Shown piece after piece: positions 35,635 through 47,333 of a stretch of DNA of 64,000 bases. Source of the stretch: Meloidogyne chitwoodi (lineage: Eukaryota; Nematoda; Chromadorea; Rhabditida; Meloidogynidae). Under the pieces are notes generated by a model that searched no databases, was not told where the DNA came from, and saw only the letters and a list, made by a program, of their open reading frames with translations. The stretch is from assembly GCA_015183035.1 (NCBI GenBank), contig JACZZP010000003.1:2701641-2765640 (forward strand). Direction: 5' to 3'. Made by a program: the position numbers and the translations under genes. How positions within the stretch are numbered: the stretch's first letter is position 1; each line of letters begins with the position of its first letter.

Positions 35635-36372
35635 ATGTCACTAATTATTCAGAAATTCAATTATATTCATTTTCCCTTACTAAGTAACACAAAATCGTTT
35701 TCATTAATTACAATCGTAATGGTCTTTATTCTTCTAGCTGGTCAAATTGTCCCTGGTTCGGCTCTACGATGTTATCAGGTAAATAAATTTAAAAAATTCG
35801 ATTCTTTTTCAATTTTTTTTTCAGGGAACACAAGGCTATCAATTACCAGTTAGTTTTTAGTTATTTCTAAAAATACTTTTCTCAAATTTAAGATTAGTGG
35901 GTCGCCAACAGAGTGTGGTTATACAGCATTTACATGTATTAAAGTGGTTGATTATAGCCAGGTAAAGAATGCAAGAATGATTTATGTAAATATTTATTAG
36001 GGAACTACAACACGTTCTTGCCAGACAGTTAATTGCACAGTTGGTGGAACTGTATGTTTCTGACAAAAATTAATAAAATAGTCGAACTTAACCTTTTTTC
36101 GTTTTTACATTTTTTGAATTTCTAAAAAAGGGGTTCGACGGTATCATTATACTAAAAATAAGAAATCCATCATTATATAGATGACCATCACAACAAGCCC
36201 AGTATGTCAAAACACTTCAGGTTATCCTACGCAAACATTTTGTTGCTGTTATGGTGATGGATGTAATTCGGCATTGGGAAATAAAATTAAAAATTCATTG
36301 CGCGGTTTGATAATATTTTTTATGTTTTTATCATTTTTAGTGCTCGGATTCAGCCCTTTTTCGAAATATTAA
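35635..36372 (+). CDS. Ly6/uPAR-type cysteine-rich protein, probably GPI-anchored
   Basis: Exons: 35635-35778, 35825-35848, 35893-35961, 36001-36051, 36181-36372; 159 residues. A hydrophobic signal region (residues about 26-44) ends before LRCYQ, the usual first cysteine pattern of three-finger domains. Further cysteines lie in SPTECGYTAFTC, RSCQTVNC and SPVC. The domain closes with FCCCYGDGCN, a clear CC-x-x-D-x-CN ending. A C-terminal hydrophobic stretch (LIIFFMFLSFLVLGF) with a short tail suggests GPI anchoring. The second exon is only 24 bp. The family covers receptors' modulators and many nematode surface proteins; I cannot assign a partner. Confidence 0.75.
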
Positions 36373-37213
36373 TTTTCAATTAAAAACTTACTATTTTTTG
36401 TTTAAACTTTTATGAGTAAAAGTTTGAAAAAATTATAATCAAATATAGTAATTCAAATTTTTTTATCTCCGTGGGTAGCTTACAGCAATTTTTCCATGTG
36501 ATTAATTAACCTCAAGCCTGTTGTTGTGCCGTATGAGGAGAACAACGATGCCATCACTAATCTGACAGTCCCCAGGCAAGCAAAAGTGCCATTAATTTTA
36601 AATTATGATGGGAAGGGAGTCATTGAAAAAGGACGACAGAGTATTTTTCAATTATTATTTTATTAATGTTGATTCTCTATACTCAAATGCTTGAAGGAAA
36701 ATTGTATAAACGAGTAAAATATTTAAAAACAAAGAAAAAGACTGATTGCCGCCCACAACGCATTATCTCATACCCTTTTTTGATGGACTTGAAAAAATGA
36801 CATTTCAGTTTGATCAGTAAAGCGCCGTCAATAAAGAGAACTTGAAGAGAAAATGTGGTAAAAGGTAAGTGAACATCGCAGTGTTCCTTTTGCCATTTTA
36901 AATATGAATCTGAGCCTCTATTAAGGGGAGCAGTTTTGATGAACCCAAATCATTAGTAATGTAATTTTTTCTCCATTTATTAAAAGAACATTTTAAATAA
37001 TACTTTTGTCTCTAAAATTTAATTGTTAGGAATGGCCTGGATATTTCAGGAATTGATTTTTAAATAAGTTAATGTCTGGCTAAATGTTACAAAATAATTT
37101 TTCTTTTTGTTTAATTTTAAAACTTGAAAGTTCATATGTTCTTGCATTTTTCAAAAGATTTATTTTTATTTTTAAACTTTTTAATTAGATTTTTTAACAA
37201 TTTAATTCTTACT
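36373..37213. other. Intergenic region with one coding-like fragment
   Basis: Mostly AT rich. A block of about 45 codons near 36511-36650 (+) reads VVVPYEENNDAITNLTVPRQ and VPLILNYDGKGVIEKGRQS without a stop. It has no start, no splice context and no recognised family. Possibly a fossil exon. Confidence 0.4.
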
Positions 37214-38521
37214 ATGGATATGTCAATTAATTCTTGCACTGATGACAGTGGTATAGCTGACGTGAGTACTAATACAGAAAAGGTTGTAGAGTAATTTCAG
37301 ACCTAATTTTTTCTATTCAAGTCTAGCTTTTGAATTTACAGTTGAACGTTTCTTCCAATGACCGTGAATTTGACGACAACGAAAATGATTTGCCTAGCAA
37401 TGACCGCTCTAGACCTTTACGTCTCATCAAAGGTTATGAGACTTATTGCACAGTTCCAGGTCTTTAATTATTTTTTTGATATGGAAAATTATTCAGGCCG
37501 TTTGACTCTACTCTCTAATTTGAAGAAGTATCGAGTTTCGATTGCCGAAGTTCAGCGACGTTTGTCACCACCAGAGTGTCTAAATGCTTCTGTGCTTGGT
37601 GGAATTTTACGTAAGGCAAAGAACAAAGATGGTGGGAAGATTCTTCGCGAACAGCTCATGGTAATATTTTAATAAAACCTCTTCAATATTTTTATTGAAA
37701 AATCTAGAGTTATGGCGTTGAATTAGCCTCTGGCCGACGCAGGCAAGTTCCGCTTACTTGCTTTTCGAGCCTTGTGGAGGAAGAAGTGGCTCAAGTTAAA
37801 CTTGCTTTAATTTTTTATAATTTTAACACTTTAGATTGCTCATGATTTTAACGTTATTAATTCTAAACATTATCCTTTAAAAGAGGTGGCTATCTATGCT
37901 CTTAGTGGTAACTTTTAAATTATCTTAAACAAATTGGGATGTTAAAGAGACACACTGAAAATTATTAGAATGCTTTATTAAAATTTTTATGTTTTTTTAA
38001 CAAAACAATTGTTTGCTTCCTTTAGAGGTGCACAACTCACAGACAGCGTCCATGTATCGTATGGAACTTTACTATGCCAGGTTAATTATTTTAAAATATT
38101 TTATAAATTTTTTTAAATTTAGTAAGTTTCTTCATCGTATTCTCGAACTCCACCGCGCAGATCGCACACCGCTTTCTGATTCCTTTCTGAAATTTGATCC
38201 ACGAATGCCTAAATTAGATGAAAAGTTACAGCAAGAGATGTCTAACTACACCTTGGTTACTTTTTTTATTCTCTCATTTTTGATTTTTTTGACTTTTCCT
38301 CAATAACCATTAAGCATCAAATTAAATTAAAGAATTCAAAATTTTAGTTGACCCATGGTTTCGGTGGTCGTATATTTCAGGCGGTTTTGGAAACCCTTCT
38401 GAGCGTGATTTGTGAAACGAATACAACTTTGACTAGAAACTTTCAAGGAGGGAACGGCGCTGTTTCTGTTAACGAATTTATGGCTGGAGGCCTTCCATAT
38501 CCTGTAAAAATGGACGTATAA
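37214..38521 (+). CDS. AP-2 family transcription factor
   Basis: A sequence-specific nuclear regulator with a basic helix-span-helix DNA-binding and dimerisation region. Exons: 37214-37261, 37342-37459, 37497-37660, 37708-37794, 37835-37907, 38026-38080, 38123-38255, 38348-38521; 283 residues. The signature runs from [20 protein letters not shown] through [21 protein letters not shown] sequence (here [20 protein letters not shown]) and [39 protein letters not shown] and ADRTPLSD follow, and LTHGFG closes the domain. The activation region before it is very short (about 45 residues), so an upstream exon may be missing. C. elegans relatives are the aptf genes. Confidence 0.9.
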
Positions 38522-39680
38522 TTTTTATTTAAACTAATTATGCGATTGCTTTAATTTATTTTAAAATAACTTCTGAACCAATAATTATTTTTATGAATAA
38601 ATTTTACTTTTCATGAATAACTCAATTGCTCTCATTATTTTAATAATAAAGCAATATTTATATTTAGATTTCTATATTTATAAAAAAATTTGTTAAATAT
38701 CAATTTTTTATGTTGGTGACCTTGCCCATTTCGCGCATAATCTTTACTACAATATATTTTCATCTCTATTCGCCTCTTCTTGTATCAAAGTATGACCATC
38801 GCAAAAGTAAAGGTTAAGAGCTTTAACAGCCGGGACGGGTTACTCTTGAATATATTTGCGACAAATTTTTCTGTAAATATAAGGGTTCCCTTAGTAAATA
38901 TATAATAGATTATGTTTAGTTCCGCAACTGTTCTATCTACATAATTTATAGGTAATTTGCTTTTTTCAATCTAGTTTAAGTGCTCGTTAGTGCTGCCCAC
39001 TTTTTTCACTTCGTCTTTCACCAATCAAACTTTTACTCTTTCATTTTTCATAACCATTGGTTTATATAATATATCAGTCAACAAGCGCCAGCGGCGGTTT
39101 AGAATAAATATAATAAGCTTTTTATTTAAACTCTTATAATGGTTTGCATATTAATATTAATTTTATATCGATTTAACTTATCTATAAATACACTTCTAAG
39201 TGGGAGTCTAATTTTTGTGACCATAAAATTATTTAACTATATGCAGAAATTTTTAAACAGTTTATGAAACAAATGTAATTTAGCCAATTTGAAATTTTTA
39301 TGCAAATTATACACTTTTAGTATTTCCATTTTTATAACAAATTCTCGTCTATAAATAAAAAAAATTAAAATAGCCTTAATTTTTCTTGTAAATTCTGCTA
39401 TTGCACGTTGTATAAAATATTTATATTTAATTTTTGTTAATTTCTGGCCTATTAAAATATCTATAAAAAGACAAATTCTATTCATCGTACCCAGAGCATA
39501 AAAATGAATATGCCACATATCTATTAACGTGATATTCTGCGTAGTTAAATGAAAAAAAATGGATAAAATTCACTTAAATTTCCTTATTTGCGTTTCCACT
39601 ATATGTTCCCCCAATTTATTCCAATTTATCAAAAAATTAACTGCTAAAAATCTTGTTAAAAATCAAAAAAAAAAGTGAAA
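38522..39680. other. Intergenic region
   Basis: No gene supported. The 93-residue minus-strand frame at 39237-39518 is lysine/isoleucine rich, with no family signal, and is taken as chance. Confidence 0.5.
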
Positions 39681-40702
39681 ATGAGACAGGGAAAACAAAT
39701 TATCAGAATTTTAGTTATTATCGTGTATGTTTATTAAATTGTTTATTCGTGAAAATTAATTGAATTACATATATATTTAAAAAATTTTATTTTAGTCTAA
39801 TGGTTGTTCTACTTAAATTGGTATTCGTTCTTTTTGCCTATTTGGTGAGTCATTTAAATATATTTTTAATTTATTTTCCTTTATATTAAGGCGACCATTT
39901 TTGCCGAACAGGAGAAGGGTTTGAGGGTTACAGATAAAGGTAAATTTATTTCTATGATAATCTATTGATCTTTGCAGTCTATTTTGATATTTCTGTTGGT
40001 GGTGTAAGTAAGGGCAGAGTTGTTATTGGTCTTTTCGGAGAGGTTGTACCAAAAACTGCAAAGAACTTTCTGGAACTTTCAAAGGGATCTATGGGTTTCG
40101 GATACAAAGGCTCAAAGTTTCATCGTGTTATCAGAAACTTTATGATTCAAGGTTTTTTTATTCTCAGAATTTATGAATTAATACTTATAAATCTAAGGTG
40201 GTGATTTTACACGAGGCGATGGGACAGGCGGTAAATCAATTTATGGCGAACGTTTTGCTGACGAAAACTTTGAATTACATCACTATGGAGCAGGCTGGTA
40301 ACTAATTACGTTTCCATAACGATCTTACTTTATCAATGTAGGTTAAGTATGGCAAATGCAGGATCTGACACAAACGGGTCGCAATTCTTTATTACCACAG
40401 TACACACTCCTTGGCTTGATGGGAGGTCTGTTGATATAAATAACTATTCAAGGGAGAATAAGTAAAAAATTAATATAATACTTTGCTTATGTCAGACATG
40501 TTGTTTTCGGCAAAGTACTAGAGGGAATGAATATTGTTCACGAGATCGAGGATGGTGAAACTGGTGGTGGAGACCGTCCTAAGTTGGATGTTGTTATCGC
40601 TGACTCTGGAGGTTTTAAACACTCAATTTTCCAGATTTGAAATATATTTTAGAACTTCCGGTAGCAGAGCCATTCAAAGTATCGCGAGAGGGCGTCATTT
40701 AA
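39681..40702 (+). CDS. Secretory-pathway cyclophilin (peptidyl-prolyl isomerase)
   Basis: Catalyses cis-trans isomerisation of proline bonds, probably in the ER lumen. Exons: 39681-39724, 39796-39844, 39891-39939, 39978-40151, 40198-40297, 40342-40425, 40496-40611, 40653-40702; 221 residues. An N-terminal signal anchor ([19 protein letters not shown]) leads to [20 protein letters not shown]. The catalytic arginine is in [20 protein letters not shown] with the Phe and Gln of the active site. The cyclosporin-binding Trp and the His are in [14 protein letters not shown]. The protein is the cyclophilin B type (cyn-5/cyn-6 in C. elegans). It has no KDEL-type ending (KVSREGVI). Confidence 0.93.
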
Positions 40703-41547
40703 AGTTAGGTGGAACCGCTTTGTTGTACCTTTTAAGATATTGAGTGAACATTAAAGGTTTTGTATTTAAAAATTAAATTGTTGCCTTTTAAATTTTTTTA
40801 CTTAAGTTTTTGTGAATAAATTTTTGGTTTAAGTTGCTCTATGATTGTTTCTGGGTTGTAATTTTTCAATATTTGTATGATTTTTTATTTATATTTGGTT
40901 GTTTTAGTATTTGGATGACCAACCACCCAATTCATAGCTCTATATGCTTATAAAAATAGAAGAAAAAGAGTAATAACACGAAAGTGGACGACATTTCTAG
41001 TGTAGCGAGTATAAATAGAGAAGTGAAGATATATAAATGATGGGTATAGCATATTCTAGTGTTGCAGTTATGGTCTCTCGTCTAGAAAATTCTCTAGTCT
41101 ATCTATGCACTTTCTATTCTCTATTCCTTAGTGGTATTGATCTAAACGTAAAATAAAACTAACTATACTGTTGGTGACGATTTGGAGTTGAAAGCGTCTG
41201 TTTCTTTATAATATTACGGATACTAGTATGCCTATGAAACTAAATATTTTAATTTTTCCCCAAAATTTAACACAAAATCGACCTGACCACATATTCTGGG
41301 ACTTTTTTTTAGACATAGTCTACACTTACAATTGATGTATTTCTCCCTTATATTCTTTTTGTGACTCATTCAAAACCGGTCTCATAATACCAAATTTAGT
41401 AGAAAAGCTCGCTCTCAGTACTGAACGCCAGTTTTTTTCTAGAAATATAGCAATAACAAAATTTTAAAATCTGAAAATCGCAATTTTTAGTGATCAGTCC
41501 ATTTCAGTGCGATTTATCAATCATCCTATTCTAATTTTTAGTTTATC
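40703..41547. other. Intergenic region with an LTR-like segment
   Basis: No gene. From about 40990 to 41190 there is a TATAAATAGAG motif (near 41010), then AATAAAA (near 41150), then TTGGTGACGATTTGGAG (near 41171). That order resembles an LTR followed by a primer-binding site. Ends are not defined, so this is tentative. Confidence 0.3.
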
Positions 41548-44043
41548 ATGTCCAAATGCTGTTTATGCACTGATGAATTCTCGGGAATCGATGACCTCGA
41601 GGCGCACATTTCTGCCGATCATTATAATTGCCTACCATTTGAATGTGAAAAATGCAAATTTGCCAAATTCCCCACTGAATTTGCTATTAAACGGCACTAC
41701 GAAGAAGATCATGGATTGGTGGAATATTTTGTAAATTTTTGGGAGTAAAAGATTTACTGAAAAATTTAATATTTTAGATCCGCTATCGAGTAAGTCGAGA
41801 GATATATGAGAAGAAGCAAAAAATTCGTGAATGTTTGGAGCGTTGTCTCCGTACGTCTGACATTTGCTCTGGGCAAATTAATTTAGCTAGGTAAGAAATA
41901 ATTTTTCTTTTAATAATTTTTCCTTAATAGAAACATTGTTGGTGATTATACGTCAACTATTCCCTCACAGCAACCATCATCTACTTCTATTTCTCACTAT
42001 CAAAATAGACAGATTCATGAAAACGAATTTTTATCTCCATCATCTTCTAAAATTCGCGGAGCAAATCATTCAGAAGTTTTCCAACAACAACAGCATGGAG
42101 ATATTCGCCATCAACATCAGTCTGATTTTGGTATTGGAACAGCTGTTAATGATACTGGTAATTTAATTTTTATTGTGCCAGTTTATTCTTATATCTAACA
42201 TTTAAAATAGGTTATGAGACAATAAGCGGTACAAATTTAATTGGAAATTTGCTTGAGCAAATTAAACCTGATGTTGATTCAACTCCTCTTTCCAATTTTG
42301 ATCAGCTTTATTCTTCGGATGTTTCTACTACTGCGAACGATGGGAATCGGGGAATTGGTATAGCTAACATAAACAGTTTTAATACAGAAATTTTTTTTTA
42401 GAAAAGTTCACTTCAACTCAAGCCCAACATTCAAACCAAGACCAGTTTGCTTTTCTAAATCAAAAGCAAGCATCAATAACTTCTACAACTAGTGCCACTA
42501 AAAAACAAAACGTATCAGTTCCATCCTCTTCGACTATAAATTCTCCTTCTGTCGAAAATGCTGCAACAAATGTTACTCGTTCATCTAATTGGACCAGCAA
42601 TTCTATTCGTCCAACTCCGCCTGAACTTCAATGTCAGGCCTGTCAACGTATGGTTGTCAGTCGAAGGTTAGAATTTTTTTAAAACTATTTACAAAATATC
42701 TAATCAACTTAAATTTATCAGTACATCGCTTATGTATCACGTAAACGTTAAACATCTAAAGCTTGCAATGTTTAAATGTCGGCATTGCGGGGAAGAATTT
42801 CTTTGGAATAAATCAGCAGCAATTAGGCACGCTCAACGGCATGGTAAAATTTTTTCAACTTTCCACATTACAATGTCTTATCCTTCTCAATGGTTAAAAG
42901 ACTATTTCTACACAACCGCTTAACTTAAAATTTAATAAATATTTTGTAGGTGGAGATGAGAACATGATCGAAAACAATACTGAGCGTCATTTCCCAACTT
43001 TAAATCGGCATAAACGCGAATATTTCAATTTAGATCGTGTTTCAAACAATTCAACATGTTGGCGTGAAGATTCTCCGTCTTCTCAATATTTTGAAGAAGG
43101 AAAGAATACAATAGATGATGAAATAGTAATCAAGCGTGAAAAGTTGGAATTAGAAACTCCTGAACTTTCATTGAATGTTAAAAATGAGCAGGAAGGCATT
43201 ATATCTACAAGTGAATCGAAAAGTGGCGATGCTGATGATACATCAACACCCATTAGTAGTATTTTGGACGGCGGAGATGGTAAAATTTTGAATTTTTTGT
43301 ATACTTATAATATGAAGGGAGTTCAACTTTTCACAAACTAGAATTTTTATTTCAATTTTTAGAAAAAAAGGAACCGACCCCAAACTCCATCTTGGCCCAG
43401 TTAGTTGATATTACTCGAGGAAATAAACACGAAGTTGCAAAAGGAGAGTGTAACACTGTTCTTCAACGTCGTTCAATAGCTAGAGAAAGAATAGCAGCGG
43501 CGAAAGAACTTAACAATACAGCAACAAACATCTCTACAAATACAAGTACAACTCACACGGTCGCCAATAGTAGTTACCACTCTACTAGTGCTAGTGAGCA
43601 CGTAAAAGCACACAAGTCCATTCAGTGTGGTGGTTGTGGGGATATGGTCGTTAATCAGGAGTGGATTATGCTCAATCATGTGAATACAAAGTACTGTTTT
43701 AAGTTTTTTTATATTTAACTTCTGACTTATTTTCACGATCTGAAATATCTTATAAATTTTTAATTTTAAGACATCTTCATTTGCCACTTTATAAATGTGT
43801 TAGTTGTAATAAGCCATTCGAGAATTATTTGCGCAGTTATGCAGGTAAATTTTATGTTATTTTGAAAAAGTTTTGTTAATTGGTAAATATACTTTATATT
43901 TTTTAGTGCGACACGCTAAGTTTTATCACGCTGGTGATGAGAGCCTTTTAATTGACCAACGTGAAATGTTTTGGAGCGACTTACGTGAAGCATGCACAAG
44001 TTTATTTAAATCTGGTGGAGGAACCAGCGGAAGTTCAGGCTAA
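41548..44043 (+). CDS. Nematode C2H2-type zinc-finger protein with three finger pairs
   Basis: A probable nuclear DNA- or RNA-binding protein, 641 residues. Exons: 41548-41730, 41778-41890, 41931-42157, 42211-42357, 42402-42666, 42722-42843, 42950-43279, 43363-43690, 43771-43844, 43907-44043. Six fingers occur in three separated pairs: CCLCTDEF...HISADH with CEKCKFAKF...HYEEDH; CQACQRMV...HVNVKH with CRHCGEEF...HAQRH; CGGCGDMV...HVNTKH with CVSCNKPF...HAKFYH. Long serine/asparagine/glutamine-rich linkers separate the pairs. ATG 41548 follows an acceptor-like TTTTTAG, suitable for spliced-leader addition. I do not recognise a named orthologue. Confidence 0.85.
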
Positions 44044-44172
44044 TGATTATCGTTGCATTTTCCAATAATTTTTCTCGTATGAATTAAGGTTTTAATTTTA
44101 TTGAAAATAATATTTTATTTTTCAAAAGTTTAAGAGTAATCAGTTCCACTTTTATCTACTTACATTAATGTA

Positions 44173-45459
44173 TTATAATTTCATCCACCATGGTTTTTCC
44201 TTTTGTTTTTTTGGATTATTAATATCTTTATGTTTTTCTGTTCGTCTGTAAGCAATTTTCTCCTCCTCAGTTTCATAGCCCATTCCAATGAAGTAAGGTT
44301 CAGGAAATGTTGTTTTACAATGGGGAAGTGAAATCTTCAACTGACGTAACATTGCTTCTCGCTTGCCAACATTTGGAAGAAAATACATATGAAGACGTTT
44401 GAGTTGACGAAACTTTGATAAAACCAAAGCTGAACGTTCAGTTAACGATGGATTGAAGCAAATTTCCTGTTAAAATATTATAAGTTTTAATATCCGGTCT
44501 TCTAACCATGTTATGGAGTGTTCTAGGTACTCGCCCATGAGATAGCTGGATAAGACCTTCATCACCAAAATACGCATTAAAGTTTAATTTTAGGGATTCA
44601 ATGTTCTTGCATTCTTGGAAATAATTAAAACCTCCATCAGTAATTACTGCATCAGAGGCGTCAATCTACAATAAAAGTAATATGTTTTAAATAGATCTCC
44701 CTACTACTCTTAATAAGCTTATTACATCGTCTTTGTAATATATCTATTTTTAACCTCTTTGATGTAAACTGGTGGAACGTGTTTCCATCTTTCATCGTGT
44801 ATGTTATCACTGCTAATGGAGGATTGGCGTTTATTGTTAGAATAAAATTCTTTGACAATCTTGGTTTCAGGGGCCATCTTAAATTATTCTTTAAATTTGC
44901 CTTTTGAGCAAACAAACCGTTTGTAGATTATTTGTATCAAAACCATGATTTTCTAAAAATTTCCTCATCTCTTTGCGAGATTTTATAATTGTTCCATCAG
45001 ACAAAATGACTGATGAAGCACCAGCATTCATTAGCCATTCCATGCAGGAAAAATCAGGTCCCATCGTCATTATGCGTTCAGGATAAAATCTTAAATTTTG
45101 ATATTAATCTTTTTTAAACCTGCATGATCACTTTATTAGTTTTACATAATTACGAACTGATTAGCCATATTTTCAGCGATTCTTCTTCTCCAAAAACCAA
45201 GCACCTTGAATTCCAGAATTCTCCGTATCTGACCACGAAATGAGCTGGCATAATGTGAAATCTGATGTTGTGATTCGACAACTTCCATTTTAAGAGGTGA
45301 TAACAAATTAGTATTACTAAAAAGTGCTCCGCTTCTACAGAGCCGACAAATAATTGGTGATAATTGCATTATATATAATCTAGAGTAATGCCTAGATAAA
45401 TTTAATGAATTAGGTACAATGCTAGGGAATTCAATCATTGCCCAAAACTTATTTGCCAT
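44173..45459 (-). CDS. ATP5S / DMAC2-like mitochondrial leucine-rich protein
   Basis: Resembles ATP synthase coupling factor B (ATP5S/DMAC2L) and DMAC2, small LRR proteins of the mitochondrial inner membrane. Exons from the right: 45459-45158, 45089-44918, 44877-44755, 44665-44507, 44466-44173; 349 residues. Shared features: GPDFSCMEWLMNAGASSVIL, a RWKHVPPVYIKEIDASDAVI linker, then LRR-like repeats (ESLKLNFNAYFGDEGLIQLS, LKRLHMYFLPNV). The tail ends EKPWWMKL. An N-terminal region rich in Arg and Leu could serve as a mitochondrial presequence. It starts 181 bp after the uS11 stop on the same strand, so it is probably the last gene of an operon. Confidence 0.78.
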
Positions 45460-45640
45460 AAGTAAATAGGTATGACATTTTAATAGTCAATCGAAAAATC
45501 GATCAAGTTAAAAATTCTCTTAAGAAGCTCAAACAGTTTACTATAACAAACCGTCATTTATCAAGCGATAATTTTTAATTTAATAAAAGAACAGTGACCC
45601 AGACAACAACAATAACATTAAATTTCGCTTTGCTTCGTTC

Positions 45641-46190
<550 letters not shown>

Positions 46191-46364
46191 TATTCCGATA
46201 TTATTAAAATAGATAAACCTACTAAAAATAATTTAGACAATTATACAATCATGTGTGATATTGAAAGGACGTAAAGCCTGAACGCAAATTCATTTGAATT
46301 TACTCAAAAATATATAGCAAATTAAACGCCACAAAATAAGTTTCAAACAAATTATAATCAAGAA

Positions 46365-47075
46365 TCACTCGAGATCTTCATCAACAAGCATAAAAAGTTT
46401 CTTTTCGGTACCTTCCGTTGTAGACACATCAGATTTTACTTCCTCAATACTAACGCTCGACTGACCTGATCTACGCTCCAAAGAGGCCTTTTGGCGCTAA
46501 AGTTTAAAAGATAACTTATTACATTACAAACTACGTAACAAATATAATTATTCATATTAAACATTATATCAAAAACTAACCTCCCTAGCTGCTGGTATAG
46601 ACTTATTAAGCAACAAATAATGTTCAGATGGGATGGACTGGTGGAAAATTGCCATCAACTCAGTTGGTTGACGACAAGCAACAACTGCGTTAGAAAGATG
46701 ATAAATTCCCTCAACAATGTATCCTAAATAATTCGCGGGTTCATTACTCAAAATACAACAAACCAGATTGCAAAAGTTCTTCGCCAAGTGAAATCGATTT
46801 GAAAAGGAATTTCTCAGATTCAATAATATTCTTAGGATCAGGAAAATCTGTACTCGACAAATTGGAATTGAGTGCTTCTTGTTTGCGTTTCCGATCTGAA
46901 TTGAATTTAAAATATATTACAAAAATAATTAAGAAAAACTTTGACGGATTTTCTGTTTATAACAAGGATCGAGTCGACGCTTACGATCAAAATAAATTGC
47001 ATATCCGATGAAAGCAACACCACCAGCCAAAATAACCTTAGGCCACGTAGAATTGAAAGAACTCAATAAAACCAT
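46365..47075 (-). CDS. tomm-20: Mitochondrial import receptor subunit TOM20
   Basis: An outer-membrane receptor for presequences. Exons from the right: 47075-46940, 46895-46764, 46723-46581, 46496-46365; 180 residues. An N-terminal membrane anchor (VILAGGVAFIGYAIYFDRKR) is followed by a linker. The TPR-like core then reads FKSISLGEELLQSGYIVEGI and YHLSNAVVACRQPTELMAIF. The C-terminus is acidic (LFMLVDEDLE). An in-frame ATG exists further upstream (47159), but 47075 puts the anchor at the extreme N-terminus as in the family. It is the first gene of a probable three-gene operon and is divergent from clh-6. Confidence 0.92.
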
Positions 47076-47333
47076 TTTCAATCTCAATAAAATGTTAAAA
47101 AGTTTAGGAAGACAAACTCTACAAAATTTTTCCTTAACGACCAAATCGAAAAGTACCAAATTGATATTTTTGCATTTTAATTATTTTTATTTGTACTTTT
47201 TCATTTTATTAATTTTTATTTAACCTTTACAATTTTAGTCAAATCCATTTTGTCAAAAAATTCTGTAATGATTATTTTGTTAAAACATAATTTAAAATAA
47301 TTGTTAAATAATTTTACAAGATTGTATGTTAGA
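47076..47333. promoter_or_regulatory. Shared divergent promoter region (tomm-20 / clh-6)
   Basis: Only 258 bp separate the two divergent start codons, so both promoters must lie here or overlap 5' ends. No specific motif is identified. Confidence 0.5.

Noticed and set aside
39237..39518. 93-residue minus-strand frame
   Set aside because: AT-driven composition with no domain, splice context or family similarity that I recognise.
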